A stretch of 64,000 bases of DNA from Mesorhizobium sp. M2D.F.Ca.ET.226.01.1.1 (GCF_004022705.2 NZ_RZOY02000019.1:16316-80315); one strand, 5' to 3'; shown: positions 17,934 to 26,099, counted from the first letter of the stretch. The notes: generated by a model from the sequence alone, not told the origin. Made by a program: numbers and translations.

Positions 17934-18242
17934 GCTTTGGGGAGGGCTCCGTTAGAAATAGACCCCGCCGTTAGGTGCCGAATGAGGCGGGAAATGCGGC
18001 ATTGATCTGGCGGTTCCATGGCAACGGCACACGTTTGGAGTCGTCACGAAACAGTTTGTCATGATATTTCTGGAGCCGGACTGGCGTATTCTCGATGAAT
18101 ATCGGGCCGGTATCCGGGTTGTTCCGGGCAAGATCGGTCATCGAGATTCAAGTAGAGAGGAACGGAACTGCTCCGCTTCCTCCGCGTCTTTTGTTGTGTC
18201 CCTAACGCTGTTCAGGATCGACTTTCGGAGAGGGTCTTGCCG
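17934..18242. other. Gene-free interval with divergent promoters
   Basis: This 309-base stretch separates divergent genes. Apart from the EcfG-like motif at 18164-18188 nothing clear is seen. An open frame at 18061-18252 has no family resemblance and overlaps the next gene. Confidence 0.5.
18164..18188 (+). promoter_or_regulatory. Near-consensus EcfG promoter
   Basis: GGAAC (18164-18168), a 16-base spacer, then CGTC (18185-18188), against the alphaproteobacterial EcfG consensus GGAAC-N16/17-CGTT. One mismatch in the -10. It is 55 bases before the small membrane protein start. Confidence 0.45.
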
Positions 18243-18428
18243 ATGCGATTGATCAGGTTTGTGCTGGCGCTGATTGTGCTTGGGCTGGGCGCGCTTTGGT
18301 CGCTGCAGGGCCTCGGCCTTGTCCAGGGCAGCTTCATGACCGGCCAGAGGCAATGGCTCTATATCGGGCTCGTCACCATGCTGGTCGGCGTCGTCGGGCT
18401 CCGTTGGGCGAACCGTTCGCGCGTCTAA
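18243..18428 (+). CDS. Small two-helix membrane protein, unknown function
   Basis: The 61-residue protein starts at ATG 18243, nine bases after GGAGAGGG. Two hydrophobic helices are seen (about residues 4-24 and 38-54), separated by QGSFMTGQRQW, with a basic end (RWANRSRV). No family is recognised. The possible EcfG promoter upstream would make it a stress protein. Its TAA stop is the first triplet of a repeat hairpin. Confidence 0.7.
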   Translation: MRLIRFVLALIVLGLGALWSLQGLGLVQGSFMTGQRQWLYIGLVTMLVGVVGLRWANRSRV

Positions 18429-18529
18429 AGCGCGTCGCGTCTGAACAGCCTCATGCGACGCGCTTTAGGTTGTTGCTTTTATGCATGTCGTTGTCCCAAA
18501 ACCGCTGCGCACTTTTGGGCGACATGCAT
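18426..18529. repeat. Composite repeat: TAAAGCGCG hairpin plus family D palindrome
   Basis: TAAAGCGCGTCGC at 18426 pairs with GCGACGCGCTTTA ending at 18467. After TTGTTGCTTTT comes the family D palindrome 18481-18529 (ATGCATGTCG and CGACATGCAT around CCCAAAACCGCTGCGCACTTTTGGG). The same two modules lie in the same order, read from a stop codon, after fxsA. The hairpin plus T-rich run may terminate transcription. Confidence 0.8.
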
Positions 18530-18530
18530 T

Positions 18531-18675
18531 AGAGCGGTTCACCGTTTCATGGAAACGGCGAACACCCTATCTCTTGGTTTTGGCGCAATTTCCGGACGGA
18601 AGGCTACGGCGAAGTCGCCGAGCCTGACCGCTCAAGTTGCTCTGGAGCGTTTCACCGTTTCACGGAAACGCCAGA
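18531..18675. repeat. Direct copies of GTTTCACCGTTTC element flanking an extended family E palindrome
   Basis: Two copies of a 30-base element with TTCACCGTTTCATGGAAACG (18531-18563, and with one change at 18644-18675) flank a degraded family E palindrome (18583-18645) that carries the same inner insertion as the copy at 15937. Each short element is itself palindromic (CGTTTC/GAAACG). Confidence 0.65.
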
Positions 18676-18897
18676 TGCCGGCGGGTTGTCGGATCGGTCA
18701 CTGCGACCAGTACTGCCAGGCCGAGTAAAAACTTTCGTCACGCGGCGGCAGGCGGTCGCGCTCGCCTGCGAAAAGACCGGCGTCGGCGATTTCGCTTCGC
18801 CCTCGGGTCGGCCGTCCTCCAGACGCTTGTCGGCCGCCGGCAGGCGCAGCAGCCACGTGCCGACATGGGCGAACAGCACGGCGGTGGAATGGGTCAC
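18652..18897 (-). CDS. Possible small or truncated ORF behind the ABC permease
   Basis: A GTG at 18897 follows GGAGAAGGA, and a frame of 81 codons lies 22 bases after the permease stop. The first 55 codons (THSTAVLFAHVGTWLLRLPA onward) show the strong C/G third-position bias of real genes here. After that the bias drops, and the frame ends inside a repeat element. It may be a small gene or the surviving front of a longer gene interrupted by repeats. No family is recognised. Confidence 0.35.
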   Translation of the reverse strand: MTHSTAVLFAHVGTWLLRLPAADKRLEDGRPEGEAKSPTPVFSQASATACRRVTKVFTRPGSTGRSDRSDNPPASGVSVKR

Positions 18898-18919
18898 AAG
18901 TCCTTCTCCTTCGCTCCGT

Positions 18920-19780
18920 TCATTCCCGCCCCGCCCAGGGCACCAGCACGCGCTCGATCCGGCGGATGATGAATTCGAGCACGAACGCGATGATCGCGAT
19001 CACCAGGATACCCATGACCACCACGTCGGTGACCAGGAACTGCGCCGCCGACTGGATCATGAAACCGAGCCCTCGCGTCGCGGCGACCAGCTCGGCCGCG
19101 ACCAGGGTCGACCAGCCGGCGCCGAGCGCGATGCGCAGGCCGGTGAGGATCGAAGGCAAGGCGCTTGGCAGGATCACGTGGCGGATGACCTGGGCGCGGG
19201 TGGCGCCCAGCGAACGCGCCGCGTCGACGCGCTCGCGCGAAACGCCGCGCACGCCGGCAGCGGTCGACAGCGCCACCGGCGCCAGCATGGCGATGGCGAT
19301 GACCAGGATTTTCGACGGCTCGCCGATGCCGAACCAGATGATGATCAGCGGCAGATAGGCGAGCGGCGGGATCGGCCGCAGGAACTCGAGCAGCGGGTCG
19401 AACACGCCGCGCCCGATCCGGCTGATGCCGATGGCCAGGCCGACCGGAACGCCGACGAGGATCGCGGCGATCAGCGCCGCGAACACGCGCCAGAGCGAGG
19501 CAAGCAGGTGCTGGAGCAGCGTCGCATCGACGAAGCCGTCGCGGGCAACGATCACGAACTTCGCCCAGACAGCGGCGGGCGAGGGAAGGAAGACCGGCGA
19601 CACCAGCTGCAGCGAGGCCGACGCCGTCCAGGCGATCAGCAGGAGAAGGATGGTGATCGCGCTGACCAGCCTGGCCGAGACAAATGTCCGTTTCGGCCGC
19701 GGCCGCGACCACGGCACGGAAAATCCGTCATTCTCCCCGGCCTTCGCGGTGGGTCTTTCGCTGTAGGCGCTGACGCTCAT
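18920..19780 (-). CDS. tauC: Taurine/sulfonate-type ABC transporter permease
   Basis: A 286-residue inner-membrane permease of the BPD_transp_1 family with about six helices. The EAA loop is seen in VSRERVDAARSLGATRAQVI, where it contacts the ATPase. The N-terminal 35 residues are cytosolic. FLRPIPPLAYLPLIIIWFGIGEPSK is typical of the TauC/SsuC group. Its start overlaps the stop of the ATPase gene by four bases. The substrate is inferred from the binding protein; taurine and other sulfonates or related anions are possible. Confidence 0.85.
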   Translation of the reverse strand: MSVSAYSERPTAKAGENDGFSVPWSRPRPKRTFVSARLVSAITILLLLIAWTASASLQLVSPVFLPSPAAVWAKFVIVARDGFVDATLLQHLLASLWRVFAALIAAILVGVPVGLAIGISRIGRGVFDPLLEFLRPIPPLAYLPLIIIWFGIGEPSKILVIAIAMLAPVALSTAAGVRGVSRERVDAARSLGATRAQVIRHVILPSALPSILTGLRIALGAGWSTLVAAELVAATRGLGFMIQSAAQFLVTDVVVMGILVIAIIAFVLEFIIRRIERVLVPWAGRE

Positions 19781-20550
19781 ACCGCCTCTCCTTCGAAGAT
19801 CGCGTCGGTCAGATCCGCGCGGGCCGCGGCGAAGGCCGGATCGGCCTTAATAGTGCGGATGGGCTCGCCGGCGGCGTAGCGCCGGCCGAAATGGGTCTCG
19901 AAAGTCCGCACCACATGGCCGGGACCGGGCGCCAGCACGACGATGCGGGTGGCGAGCACCAGCGCTTCCTCAATGCCATGCGTCACCATCAGCACGCCGA
20001 CCTGGGCCGCTGCCCAAAGATCGAGCAGTGTCGTCTGCATGCGCTCGCGCGTCAGCGCATCGAGCGCGCCGAGCGGCTCGTCGAGCAGCAGGAATTCGGG
20101 TTCGGCGGCCAAGGCGCGGGCAAGGCCGACGCGCTGGCGCATGCCGCCGGAAAGCTCCCAGATGCGCTTGTCGCCGGCATCGCCGAGTTTGACCAGCGAC
20201 AGCAGCTCGTCGGCGCGCCGCGCCCTTTTGTCAGCGGACACGCCACGCAGCCGAAGCGCGAAGGCGACATTTTCCCGCGCCGTCAGCCAGGGAAACAGCG
20301 CGTCGTTTTGGAAGACCACGGCGCGATCGGAGCCAGGCCCGGTGATCGGCCGGCCGTCCACCGTTGCCAGGCCGCCCGAGGGCTCGACCAGGCCGGCGGC
20401 GACGTTGAGCAGCGAGGTCTTGCCGCAGCCGGAACGGCCGACCAGCACGACGAAATCGCCCTTAGAGATGTCGAGCGAAACGCGCTCGACCGCGGGCGCT
20501 TTCTGGCCGTCATAAAGAACGCTGACTTTGTCGAGGATGAGATGCGACAT
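19777..20550 (-). CDS. tauB: Taurine/sulfonate-type ABC transporter ATP-binding protein
   Basis: From ATG 20550 the protein has 257 residues with Walker A GRSGCGKTS, the Q-loop (VFQNDALFPWLT), the signature LSGGMRQRVGLARAL, Walker B FLLLDEPLGALD and the switch His (MVTHGIEEA). It powers uptake with the adjacent permease. The frame is open 43 codons further upstream without family support. tauA lies 155 bases upstream in the same direction, so all three form one operon. Confidence 0.88.
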   Translation of the reverse strand: MSHLILDKVSVLYDGQKAPAVERVSLDISKGDFVVLVGRSGCGKTSLLNVAAGLVEPSGGLATVDGRPITGPGSDRAVVFQNDALFPWLTARENVAFALRLRGVSADKRARRADELLSLVKLGDAGDKRIWELSGGMRQRVGLARALAAEPEFLLLDEPLGALDALTRERMQTTLLDLWAAAQVGVLMVTHGIEEALVLATRIVVLAPGPGHVVRTFETHFGRRYAAGEPIRTIKADPAFAAARADLTDAIFEGEAV

Positions 20551-20705
20551 CGGCGTTTTGGCCTCTGTTGGATTAGGTGCCTGCCCCGAAGCCGCGCCTC
20601 GTAAGCGGCTTCGGGATAGGCAAGCGCAAGGCCAGGGAAGGAGGCCGCGCTGCCGAACAATCCCCGGAAAGGCGGTCATCCTTCCGGGAATTGCATGGAG
20701 AATGC

Positions 20706-21722
20706 TCAGTTCGAGGCGAGCGCCTCGCTGGCATATTTCGCCGTCACATATTTCGAATAGTCGGGCAGCACGGCGTCGACTTTGCCCTGCTCCCTGAGGA
20801 AGGCGGATGTTGCCGCGACGGCCTTGACGGTCGCGCCGCCGAGGAACTTGTCCGAGGCCTGCTCTTCAAGCGGCGGGAAGACATAGCCCTTCAGCAACTC
20901 CGGCACCTCTTCCACCTTGGCGCCTGTCAGCTTGGCTATCTTGCCGGCTTCCGGCGACGACACCGACCAGGCCTCCGGCTTGGCGAGGAACCGGGCATAG
21001 GCTTCGCCGGTCACCTTGACGAAGTCGCGCACGGCCTCGGGGTGCTTTTCGGCAAAATCGGTGCGCACGATCCAGGCGTCGAAGGTCGGCGCGCCCCAGG
21101 CGGCCACCTGCGAGGAATCCAGCACCACCTTGCCGGTTGTCTTGACCTGGCCCAGCGCCGGATCCCAGACATAGGCCGCGTCGATGTCGCCGCGCGCGAA
21201 GGCGGCGGCGATCTCCGGCGGCCTCAGATTGAGGATCTGGACCGACTTCGGATCGACACCTTCATGCTTCAGCGCCGCCAGCAGGCTGTAATGCGTGGTC
21301 GAGACGAACGGCACCGCGACCTTCTTGCCTGCGAGGTCGGCGACCTTCTCGATGCCGGCGCCGTTGCGGGCGACCAGCGCTTCCGACGGGCCGATCAGGC
21401 CGACGACGAAAATGGTCTCGATCGGCAATTGGCGGCTGGCGGCCGCGGCCAGCGGGCTCGAGCCGACATAGCCGATATCGACCGAGCCGGAAGCGATCGC
21501 CGCGATGACGTCGGCGCCGGAATCGAATTTGCGCCAGTCGATCGTGGCCTTCGTCGCCTTGTCATAGGCGCCGTCGGCCTGCGGCACTTTCGAGGGCTCG
21601 ACCGCCGTCTGGTAGCCGATGGTAATCTTGAGATCCTCGGCGCTGGCCGGGCCGAGCAGGGCTGCGCCAGCAAGAGCGGCGGCCGACGAAAGCAGCAGAA
21701 TGCGTCGTGAAAGGATTGACAT
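20706..21722 (-). CDS. tauA: Taurine ABC transporter substrate-binding protein
   Basis: The 338-residue protein has a signal peptide (MSILSRRILLLSSAAALAGA, cleavage near PASAED) and the NMT1/SsuA-like fold. TIGYQTAVEPSKVPQADGAY, DIGYVGSSPLAAAASRQLPI and AYVWDPALGQ match TauA proteins. It catches the substrate in the periplasm. The taurine dioxygenase TauD, usual partner in E. coli, is absent here, so catabolism must be encoded elsewhere or the substrate differs. Confidence 0.86.
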   Translation of the reverse strand: MSILSRRILLLSSAAALAGAALLGPASAEDLKITIGYQTAVEPSKVPQADGAYDKATKATIDWRKFDSGADVIAAIASGSVDIGYVGSSPLAAAASRQLPIETIFVVGLIGPSEALVARNGAGIEKVADLAGKKVAVPFVSTTHYSLLAALKHEGVDPKSVQILNLRPPEIAAAFARGDIDAAYVWDPALGQVKTTGKVVLDSSQVAAWGAPTFDAWIVRTDFAEKHPEAVRDFVKVTGEAYARFLAKPEAWSVSSPEAGKIAKLTGAKVEEVPELLKGYVFPPLEEQASDKFLGGATVKAVAATSAFLREQGKVDAVLPDYSKYVTAKYASEALASN

Positions 21723-22380
21723 TGAAAGGCTCCATAAATCCCTGAAAACCGGATTGCCTTTCTATCGTCCGTTAATTCTATCGGGTTTGTAGAGTTAAAT
21801 CCTTCCAAGCAAGCGGGCTTTGTTGGAAAAGTGTCGCCGGGTAACGGCAGGACGGGCGCAAAGGAATGGTTGCGGATAGGCGCCGGCTGGCGGACGCCCG
21901 CAGCGCCTCGGCCGCTTGCCGGCTGGCGAAGCCGTCCCCGTCCGTCGTCATTCCAGGGCGGAGCAAGGAGCGAAGCGACGCGCGCAGACCCTGGAATCCA
22001 TTCCGTTACGCTAAGGCGTTGCTACCGTGCAGAATTCTGCTCCGCCGCATCCCTCGGCCAAGGTCACGGAATGGATTCTAGAGTCTGCGCGACGCTTTGC
22101 GTCGCTCCGCCCTAGAATGACGACCGCGTGGATGCGCGCAGCGAACGAAAATTCTCCAGTCGGCTCATCCAGGCAAATTCATGCTTCAAAGCGCGGGCGA
22201 ATTGAAAAGCCCGTTTCGTGCCTGGCTCGCTTAGTATAGTAATCTTATCAACATTGGGAGTGAGGGAACGATGCGCAACCTTCTAAAAACCGTTCCGGCG
22301 ATCGTTCGTGGCCCGCGGCCGAGGCCGCCCGCGGCGACCGCCGCGCACTGATCGCTCGACAGAAATTCCGGCTCGCAACC
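21723..22380. other. Long intergenic region with a palindromic repeat
   Basis: This 658-base interval between divergent genes contains the inverted repeat at 21944-22124. No convincing coding sequence was found. A 26-codon frame at 22271-22351 has weak support. Confidence 0.5.
21944..22124. repeat. Inverted repeat, family G (GTCGTCATTCCAGGGCGGAGC)
   Basis: GTCGTCATTCCAGGGCGGAG is mirrored by GCTCCGCCCTAGAATGACGA. Inside, AGACCCTGGAATCCATTCCG pairs loosely with CGGAATGGATTCTAGAGTCT. This nested 180-base inverted repeat occurs once here. Its layout resembles small non-autonomous mobile palindromes, but no transposase or target duplication is seen. Confidence 0.75.
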
Positions 22381-23721
22381 ATGGTTGGACGCGGCAACTC
22401 CATCATCATTGTCGGCGGCGGCGCCAGCGGCGTCGTGTTGGCCGCGCATCTGCTGATGTCATCAAACCCCGATCTGCGCGTCACGCTGATCGAGAAGCGT
22501 CCGCATTTCGGGCAGGGCATGGCCTATTCCACTCTGCTGTCGGCGCATGTGCTCAACGTCAAAGCCTCCGGGATGAGCGCCTATGCCGACGACCCCACCC
22601 ATTTCGCACGCTGGGTGCTGGAGCGCGGCTTCGCCAAACCCGACCAGGGGCCATTCTATGCGCCGCGCAGCCTCTATGCGCGCTACCTGAAGGAGCTGCT
22701 CGACGATCTCGTCGAACGTGAGCGGGAGACCGGCCGGTTGCGCCTGATTGCCGAGGAGAGCCTGTCGATCTCGCCGACGCCGGCTGGTGTCGAGGTGGTG
22801 CTCGCCAACGGCACCAGCGTCGTTGGCCATCTGGCCGTGCTTGCCACCGGCCATGACGAGCAGCCCGGCGCCTTCCAGGGTCATGCCATCCGCATGGGGT
22901 CGGAGGCCGACACCGCGCTCGATCCGCAAGCCGGTGTCCTCTTGCTTGGCACAGGCTTGAGCATGGTCGATGCCTTCCTGTCGCTGGAACAGCGTGGCCA
23001 TCGCGGCCCAATCGTCGCGGTGTCGCGGCGCGGCCTGCTGCCGTCGCCGCACCGCAAGGGCAACCCGATCAAGCTCGATGTCGCCGACATTCCGCTCGGC
23101 ACCGAGCTTTCCTATTTCGTCGGCTGGTTCCGCAATCTGATTCGCGAGATCCAGAAGGCCGGCGGCGACTGGCGCGACGTCGTCGACGGCTTGAGGCCCT
23201 TCAACCAGACGATCTGGCAGAACTGGCCGTCCTCGGCAAAACGCCGCTTCGTTGAGCACACCAAGGCCTGGTGGGACATCCACCGCCACCGCATGGCGCC
23301 GGAAGTCTATGCGCGGGTCAACGAGGCGGTCGGGTCAGGCCGCCTGCGGCTCGTCGCCGGCCGGGTCGTGAGTGTCGAGCCGAACGACGGCCTCGTGGTA
23401 AAGATCCAGCCGCGCGGCACGCAGGAAGTCGAGACCCTCGACGTCGCCCGCCTCTATGATTGCATGGGCATTGCCCGCGACATTTCGAGGACGTCGAACG
23501 GCGTCGTGCGCTCGCTGATCGAGCGTAGCCTGGCCCGGCCCGATCCGCTGCGCCTCGGCCTCGATGTCACCGCCAAATGCGAGCTGATCGCGGCCGACGG
23601 CACGGTGTCGTCGAAGCTTCTCGCCGTTGGACCGCTGACGCGCGGCACCTTTTTCGAGATCGACGCCATTCCCGACATCCGCGTGCAATGCGCCAAGCTG
23701 AGCAAGCAATTACTCGGCTAA
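22381..23721 (+). CDS. FAD/NAD(P)-binding oxidoreductase (NAD_binding_9 type)
   Basis: The 446-residue protein has an N-terminal Rossmann motif IIIVGGGASGVVLAAHLL (residues 8-25) with E38 in LIEKRP as the likely adenine-ribose contact. The GQGMAYST segment and VLATGHDEQPG are typical of the HI0933/NAD_binding_9 group. A second dinucleotide motif GVLLLGTGLSMVDAFLSL lies near residue 184. The substrate is unknown; relatives are annotated as FAD-dependent or lysine-oxidising proteins without proof. It is alone in its transcription unit, ending three bases before the convergent DJ-1-type gene. Confidence 0.8.
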   Translation: MVGRGNSIIIVGGGASGVVLAAHLLMSSNPDLRVTLIEKRPHFGQGMAYSTLLSAHVLNVKASGMSAYADDPTHFARWVLERGFAKPDQGPFYAPRSLYARYLKELLDDLVERERETGRLRLIAEESLSISPTPAGVEVVLANGTSVVGHLAVLATGHDEQPGAFQGHAIRMGSEADTALDPQAGVLLLGTGLSMVDAFLSLEQRGHRGPIVAVSRRGLLPSPHRKGNPIKLDVADIPLGTELSYFVGWFRNLIREIQKAGGDWRDVVDGLRPFNQTIWQNWPSSAKRRFVEHTKAWWDIHRHRMAPEVYARVNEAVGSGRLRLVAGRVVSVEPNDGLVVKIQPRGTQEVETLDVARLYDCMGIARDISRTSNGVVRSLIERSLARPDPLRLGLDVTAKCELIAADGTVSSKLLAVGPLTRGTFFEIDAIPDIRVQCAKLSKQLLG

Positions 23722-23724
23722 AGC

Positions 23725-24495
23725 TCAGCCGCCAAGCGCTTCGCACACCACGCGCGCGGTCTCGGCGCCGGAAAAATTCTGCTGCCCGGTGATCAGGTTG
23801 CCGTCGCGCACGGCAAAGCCGCGCCATAGTCCGGCCTGGATATAGTTGGCGCCGACCGCCTTCAGCTCGTCCTCGATCCGCCACGGCATCAGGTGCTTGC
23901 CGCGCTCGAGCGCGCCCATTGCCCAGCTGGCGTTGTCGGCGAAATCCTCCTCGACGTTGGCAAAGCCGGTCACCGTCTTGCCGGCCGCAAGCAGCGTTCC
24001 GTCGGCGCGCTTGGCATAGCGCAGAATGGCGGTGCCGTGGCATAGCGCGGCGGCCACCTTGCCCGCCTCGTGAAAAGCGGCGAACACCTGCTGAAGACCG
24101 GTCGCGCCTTCGTAGGTGAACATCGGCGATTGGCCGCCGGCGACGACGATGGCGTCGAAGCGATCGATGTCGATCTCGGCCACCGGCCGCGTCTCGTCGA
24201 CAAGCACCTTGAGTTTCGGGCTCGAGATGAAGCCGAGCGATATGAGGTCGGCCTCCGAATAGCCTGACGGATCGCGCGGATCGCTCAGCGCGTCGGCCTC
24301 GCATTTGCCGCCCTCGGGCGAAAAGATTTCCACCTCGTAGCCGCGCTCGGTGAAGGCGAACCAGGGATGGGTAAGCTCGCTCCACCAGAAGCCGACCGGC
24401 CACCCTGTCGTCGTCGAGATGGCCGGATTGGCGATGACGATCGCGACGCGCTTCGGCTCGCGCCGGTCGACTGGATTCGGGTCCCGCACACTCAT
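23725..24495 (-). CDS. DJ-1/PfpI family type 1 glutamine amidotransferase-like protein
   Basis: From ATG 24495 the protein has 256 residues. The nucleophilic elbow AALCHGTAIL carries the reactive Cys, with an early Glu (EIFSPEGGKCEAD) and the AIVVAGGQSPMFTYEGA segment, as in Hsp31-like DJ-1 proteins. Members act as glutathione-independent glyoxalases or stress chaperones. It is transcribed away from an HxlR regulator 110 bases off, which suggests induction by reactive carbonyls or quinones. That link is inferred. Confidence 0.85.
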   Translation of the reverse strand: MSVRDPNPVDRREPKRVAIVIANPAISTTTGWPVGFWWSELTHPWFAFTERGYEVEIFSPEGGKCEADALSDPRDPSGYSEADLISLGFISSPKLKVLVDETRPVAEIDIDRFDAIVVAGGQSPMFTYEGATGLQQVFAAFHEAGKVAAALCHGTAILRYAKRADGTLLAAGKTVTGFANVEEDFADNASWAMGALERGKHLMPWRIEDELKAVGANYIQAGLWRGFAVRDGNLITGQQNFSGAETARVVCEALGG

Positions 24496-24605
24496 GATCG
24501 CTCCTCCTTGGTGAAGTCTATGCCGGGCGCCGTCGCCCGTCGCCTCGCCACATGGCGGGGCAATTTCCGCTTTCGCCGCGCCTGCCCCTTGCCTAGGATC
24601 GGCGC

Positions 24606-24959
24606 ATGACACAACGCGGTAGACTTTATGGCTGCCCGGTCGAGTTCGCGCTCGACGCTTTGGGCGGCAAGTGGAAGACGGTCATCCTGGCGCGCATCAA
24701 GCAAAAGCCGCTGCGCTATTCCGAGCTGCGCCGGCAGATCCCTTCGCTCTCCGACAAGATGCTGACGCAGCGCCTCGCCGATCTCGTCGAGATCGGCTTC
24801 GTCACGCTCGAAAACTCGCCCGACGGCAAGGATCGCTATGCCGTGACCGAGCGCGGCCGCGATCTGGCCACAGCGCTCCAGGCGCTTTACGACTGGGGCA
24901 GCATCCATGGCCGCACCGAAGGCGTGCGCTTCCGCACCGACATCGAGGCGGCTGCCTAA
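24606..24959 (+). CDS. HxlR-family winged-helix regulator
   Basis: The 117-residue protein has the compact HxlR fold: C10 in GCPVEFALDALGGKWKTVIL, the recognition region RYSELRRQIPSLSDKMLTQRL and the wing VTLENSPDGKDRYAVTERG. The conserved N-terminal Cys is the redox or electrophile sensor in relatives such as HypR and YodB. It probably controls the divergent DJ-1-type gene from the shared 110-base gap. The repeat AGCAATTCC starts immediately after the stop codon. Confidence 0.9.
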   Translation: MTQRGRLYGCPVEFALDALGGKWKTVILARIKQKPLRYSELRRQIPSLSDKMLTQRLADLVEIGFVTLENSPDGKDRYAVTERGRDLATALQALYDWGSIHGRTEGVRFRTDIEAAA

Positions 24960-25003
24960 AGCAATTCCAGGAAAAGTGTTAAGCCGTTTTCCGTCCGGAA
25001 TTG
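24960..25003. repeat. Rhizobial palindrome, family E, short form
   Basis: AGCAATTCCAGGAAAAGTG and CCGTTTTCCGTCCGGAATTG form an imperfect palindrome that abuts the HxlR stop codon, in the convergent gap before the cysteine hydrolase gene. Confidence 0.85.
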
Positions 25004-25020
25004 TGTAAAAACAAAGAGTA

Positions 25021-25668
25021 TTAGCCGGCATCGGCAAGCGCGCCACAGAAGCCGGCGACATCGATGACCACTGCTTCGCCAAGGAAGCGAAGCGTCGCCA
25101 TCGACCGATCACGCGCTTCCTTGTTGCCGAAGCCGCAGGCGTCCTCGATAACGACGGCCACAAAGCCGTTGTCGGTCGCCTGGCGCGCGGTCGGCTCGAT
25201 GCCGATCTCCATGGCGATGCCGGCGAACGCCACTGCGCGCACGCCGCAATCGCGCAGCGCGAAGCCAAGCGATGTCGAATCGAAGGCCGACATGGTCAGC
25301 TTGTCGAACACCGCCTCGTCCGCGCGCGGTGCGAGTTCAGGGACGATCCGCGTTGCTTCGGCGTCGCGCGGGAACCAGGGCTGCACCGCATCCGGATCGT
25401 TGCGGCGCTGCCAGGCCATGGCGGTGCGTAGTTGGGTAGTACCCATCCATTTTTTCGGCAGCGAGAGATGGCGCGTGAAGGCCACCCGCATGCCGGCCGA
25501 CCGCGCCGCTTCCAGCGCCGTGCCGGTGCGCTCGACGATCGCCGCCGCGCCCTCGACCTGGCGGCAGATGCCGACCTGCATGTCGTAGACGATAAGCGCC
25601 ATGTGGCGCGGGTCGCACCATTCCTTCAAGGTGGCGGGGATTTCGATGCCGTCGCTCGACCGGATCAT
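25021..25668 (-). CDS. Isochorismatase-like cysteine hydrolase
   Basis: The 215-residue protein is of the isochorismatase superfamily: catalytic Asp in LIVYDMQVGICRQ (about residue 29) and the late segment VAFAGIAMEIGIEPTARQA, where the nucleophile Cys usual at the VTGVATDxCV position is replaced (AGIAMEIGIEPT). A central Lys is in FDKLTMSAF. The missing Cys leaves hydrolase activity open. Its start overlaps the stop of the downstream-listed YCII-like gene by four bases, so the two are coupled. The substrate is unknown. Confidence 0.8.
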   Translation of the reverse strand: MIRSSDGIEIPATLKEWCDPRHMALIVYDMQVGICRQVEGAAAIVERTGTALEAARSAGMRVAFTRHLSLPKKWMGTTQLRTAMAWQRRNDPDAVQPWFPRDAEATRIVPELAPRADEAVFDKLTMSAFDSTSLGFALRDCGVRAVAFAGIAMEIGIEPTARQATDNGFVAVVIEDACGFGNKEARDRSMATLRFLGEAVVIDVAGFCGALADAG

Positions 25669-25994
25669 GCCGCCGTCCGATCCCAGGGTTTGGCGATGTC
25701 GACCGTCGGGTCGAACAGGAATTCGAGCGGCAGCGGCGCGTCGAAGGCAATGAAGTGCCACTCCAGCAGCCCGGCCTTGGAAAGCGGGAAATCGTCGGTG
25801 TAGCTCATCGCCTCCTCGACGCTGTCGAGCTCGAAGACGATGATGACGCCGCCGATATCGGCGCGCGCATAATTCTCGCGCACGATGCCCGCCTTCCACA
25901 GCCGCCAGACATTGGAAACCTCGTCGCGCAGATAGGGTCTGAGATCGTCGAGCGTGACGCCGGACTTGAAATTGTCATAGGCAAGGATCTTCAT
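25665..25994 (-). CDS. Small ferredoxin-like (YCII/muconolactone-isomerase-like) protein
   Basis: From ATG 25994 (MKILAYDNFKSGVTLDDLRP) the protein has 109 residues and the look of a dimeric alpha-beta barrel: two beta-alpha-beta units with ARADIGGVIIVFELDSVEEA in the centre. Such proteins include superfamily members annotated as muconolactone isomerase-like or YCII-like. A longer frame upstream lacks support. It is the first gene of a two-gene unit with the isochorismatase-like gene, which hints at a joint catabolic or detoxifying step. Confidence 0.72.
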   Translation of the reverse strand: MKILAYDNFKSGVTLDDLRPYLRDEVSNVWRLWKAGIVRENYARADIGGVIIVFELDSVEEAMSYTDDFPLSKAGLLEWHFIAFDAPLPLEFLFDPTVDIAKPWDRTAA

Positions 25995-26099
25995 CGGCCG
26001 CTCCTTGAGATTGCTTGTTCGCCCCGCGCAACGTTTGGCTATCATGGTGGAAAAGGCAGCGGCAACGAACGAGATGGTTCGTTGAGATGAGCGGTTTGA

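Noticed and set aside
22271..22351. A 26-codon frame (MRNLLKTVPAIVRGPRPRPP) before the FAD protein as a leader peptide
   Set aside because: It has a weak ribosome site, no regulatory codon run and no attenuator stem. It may be chance.
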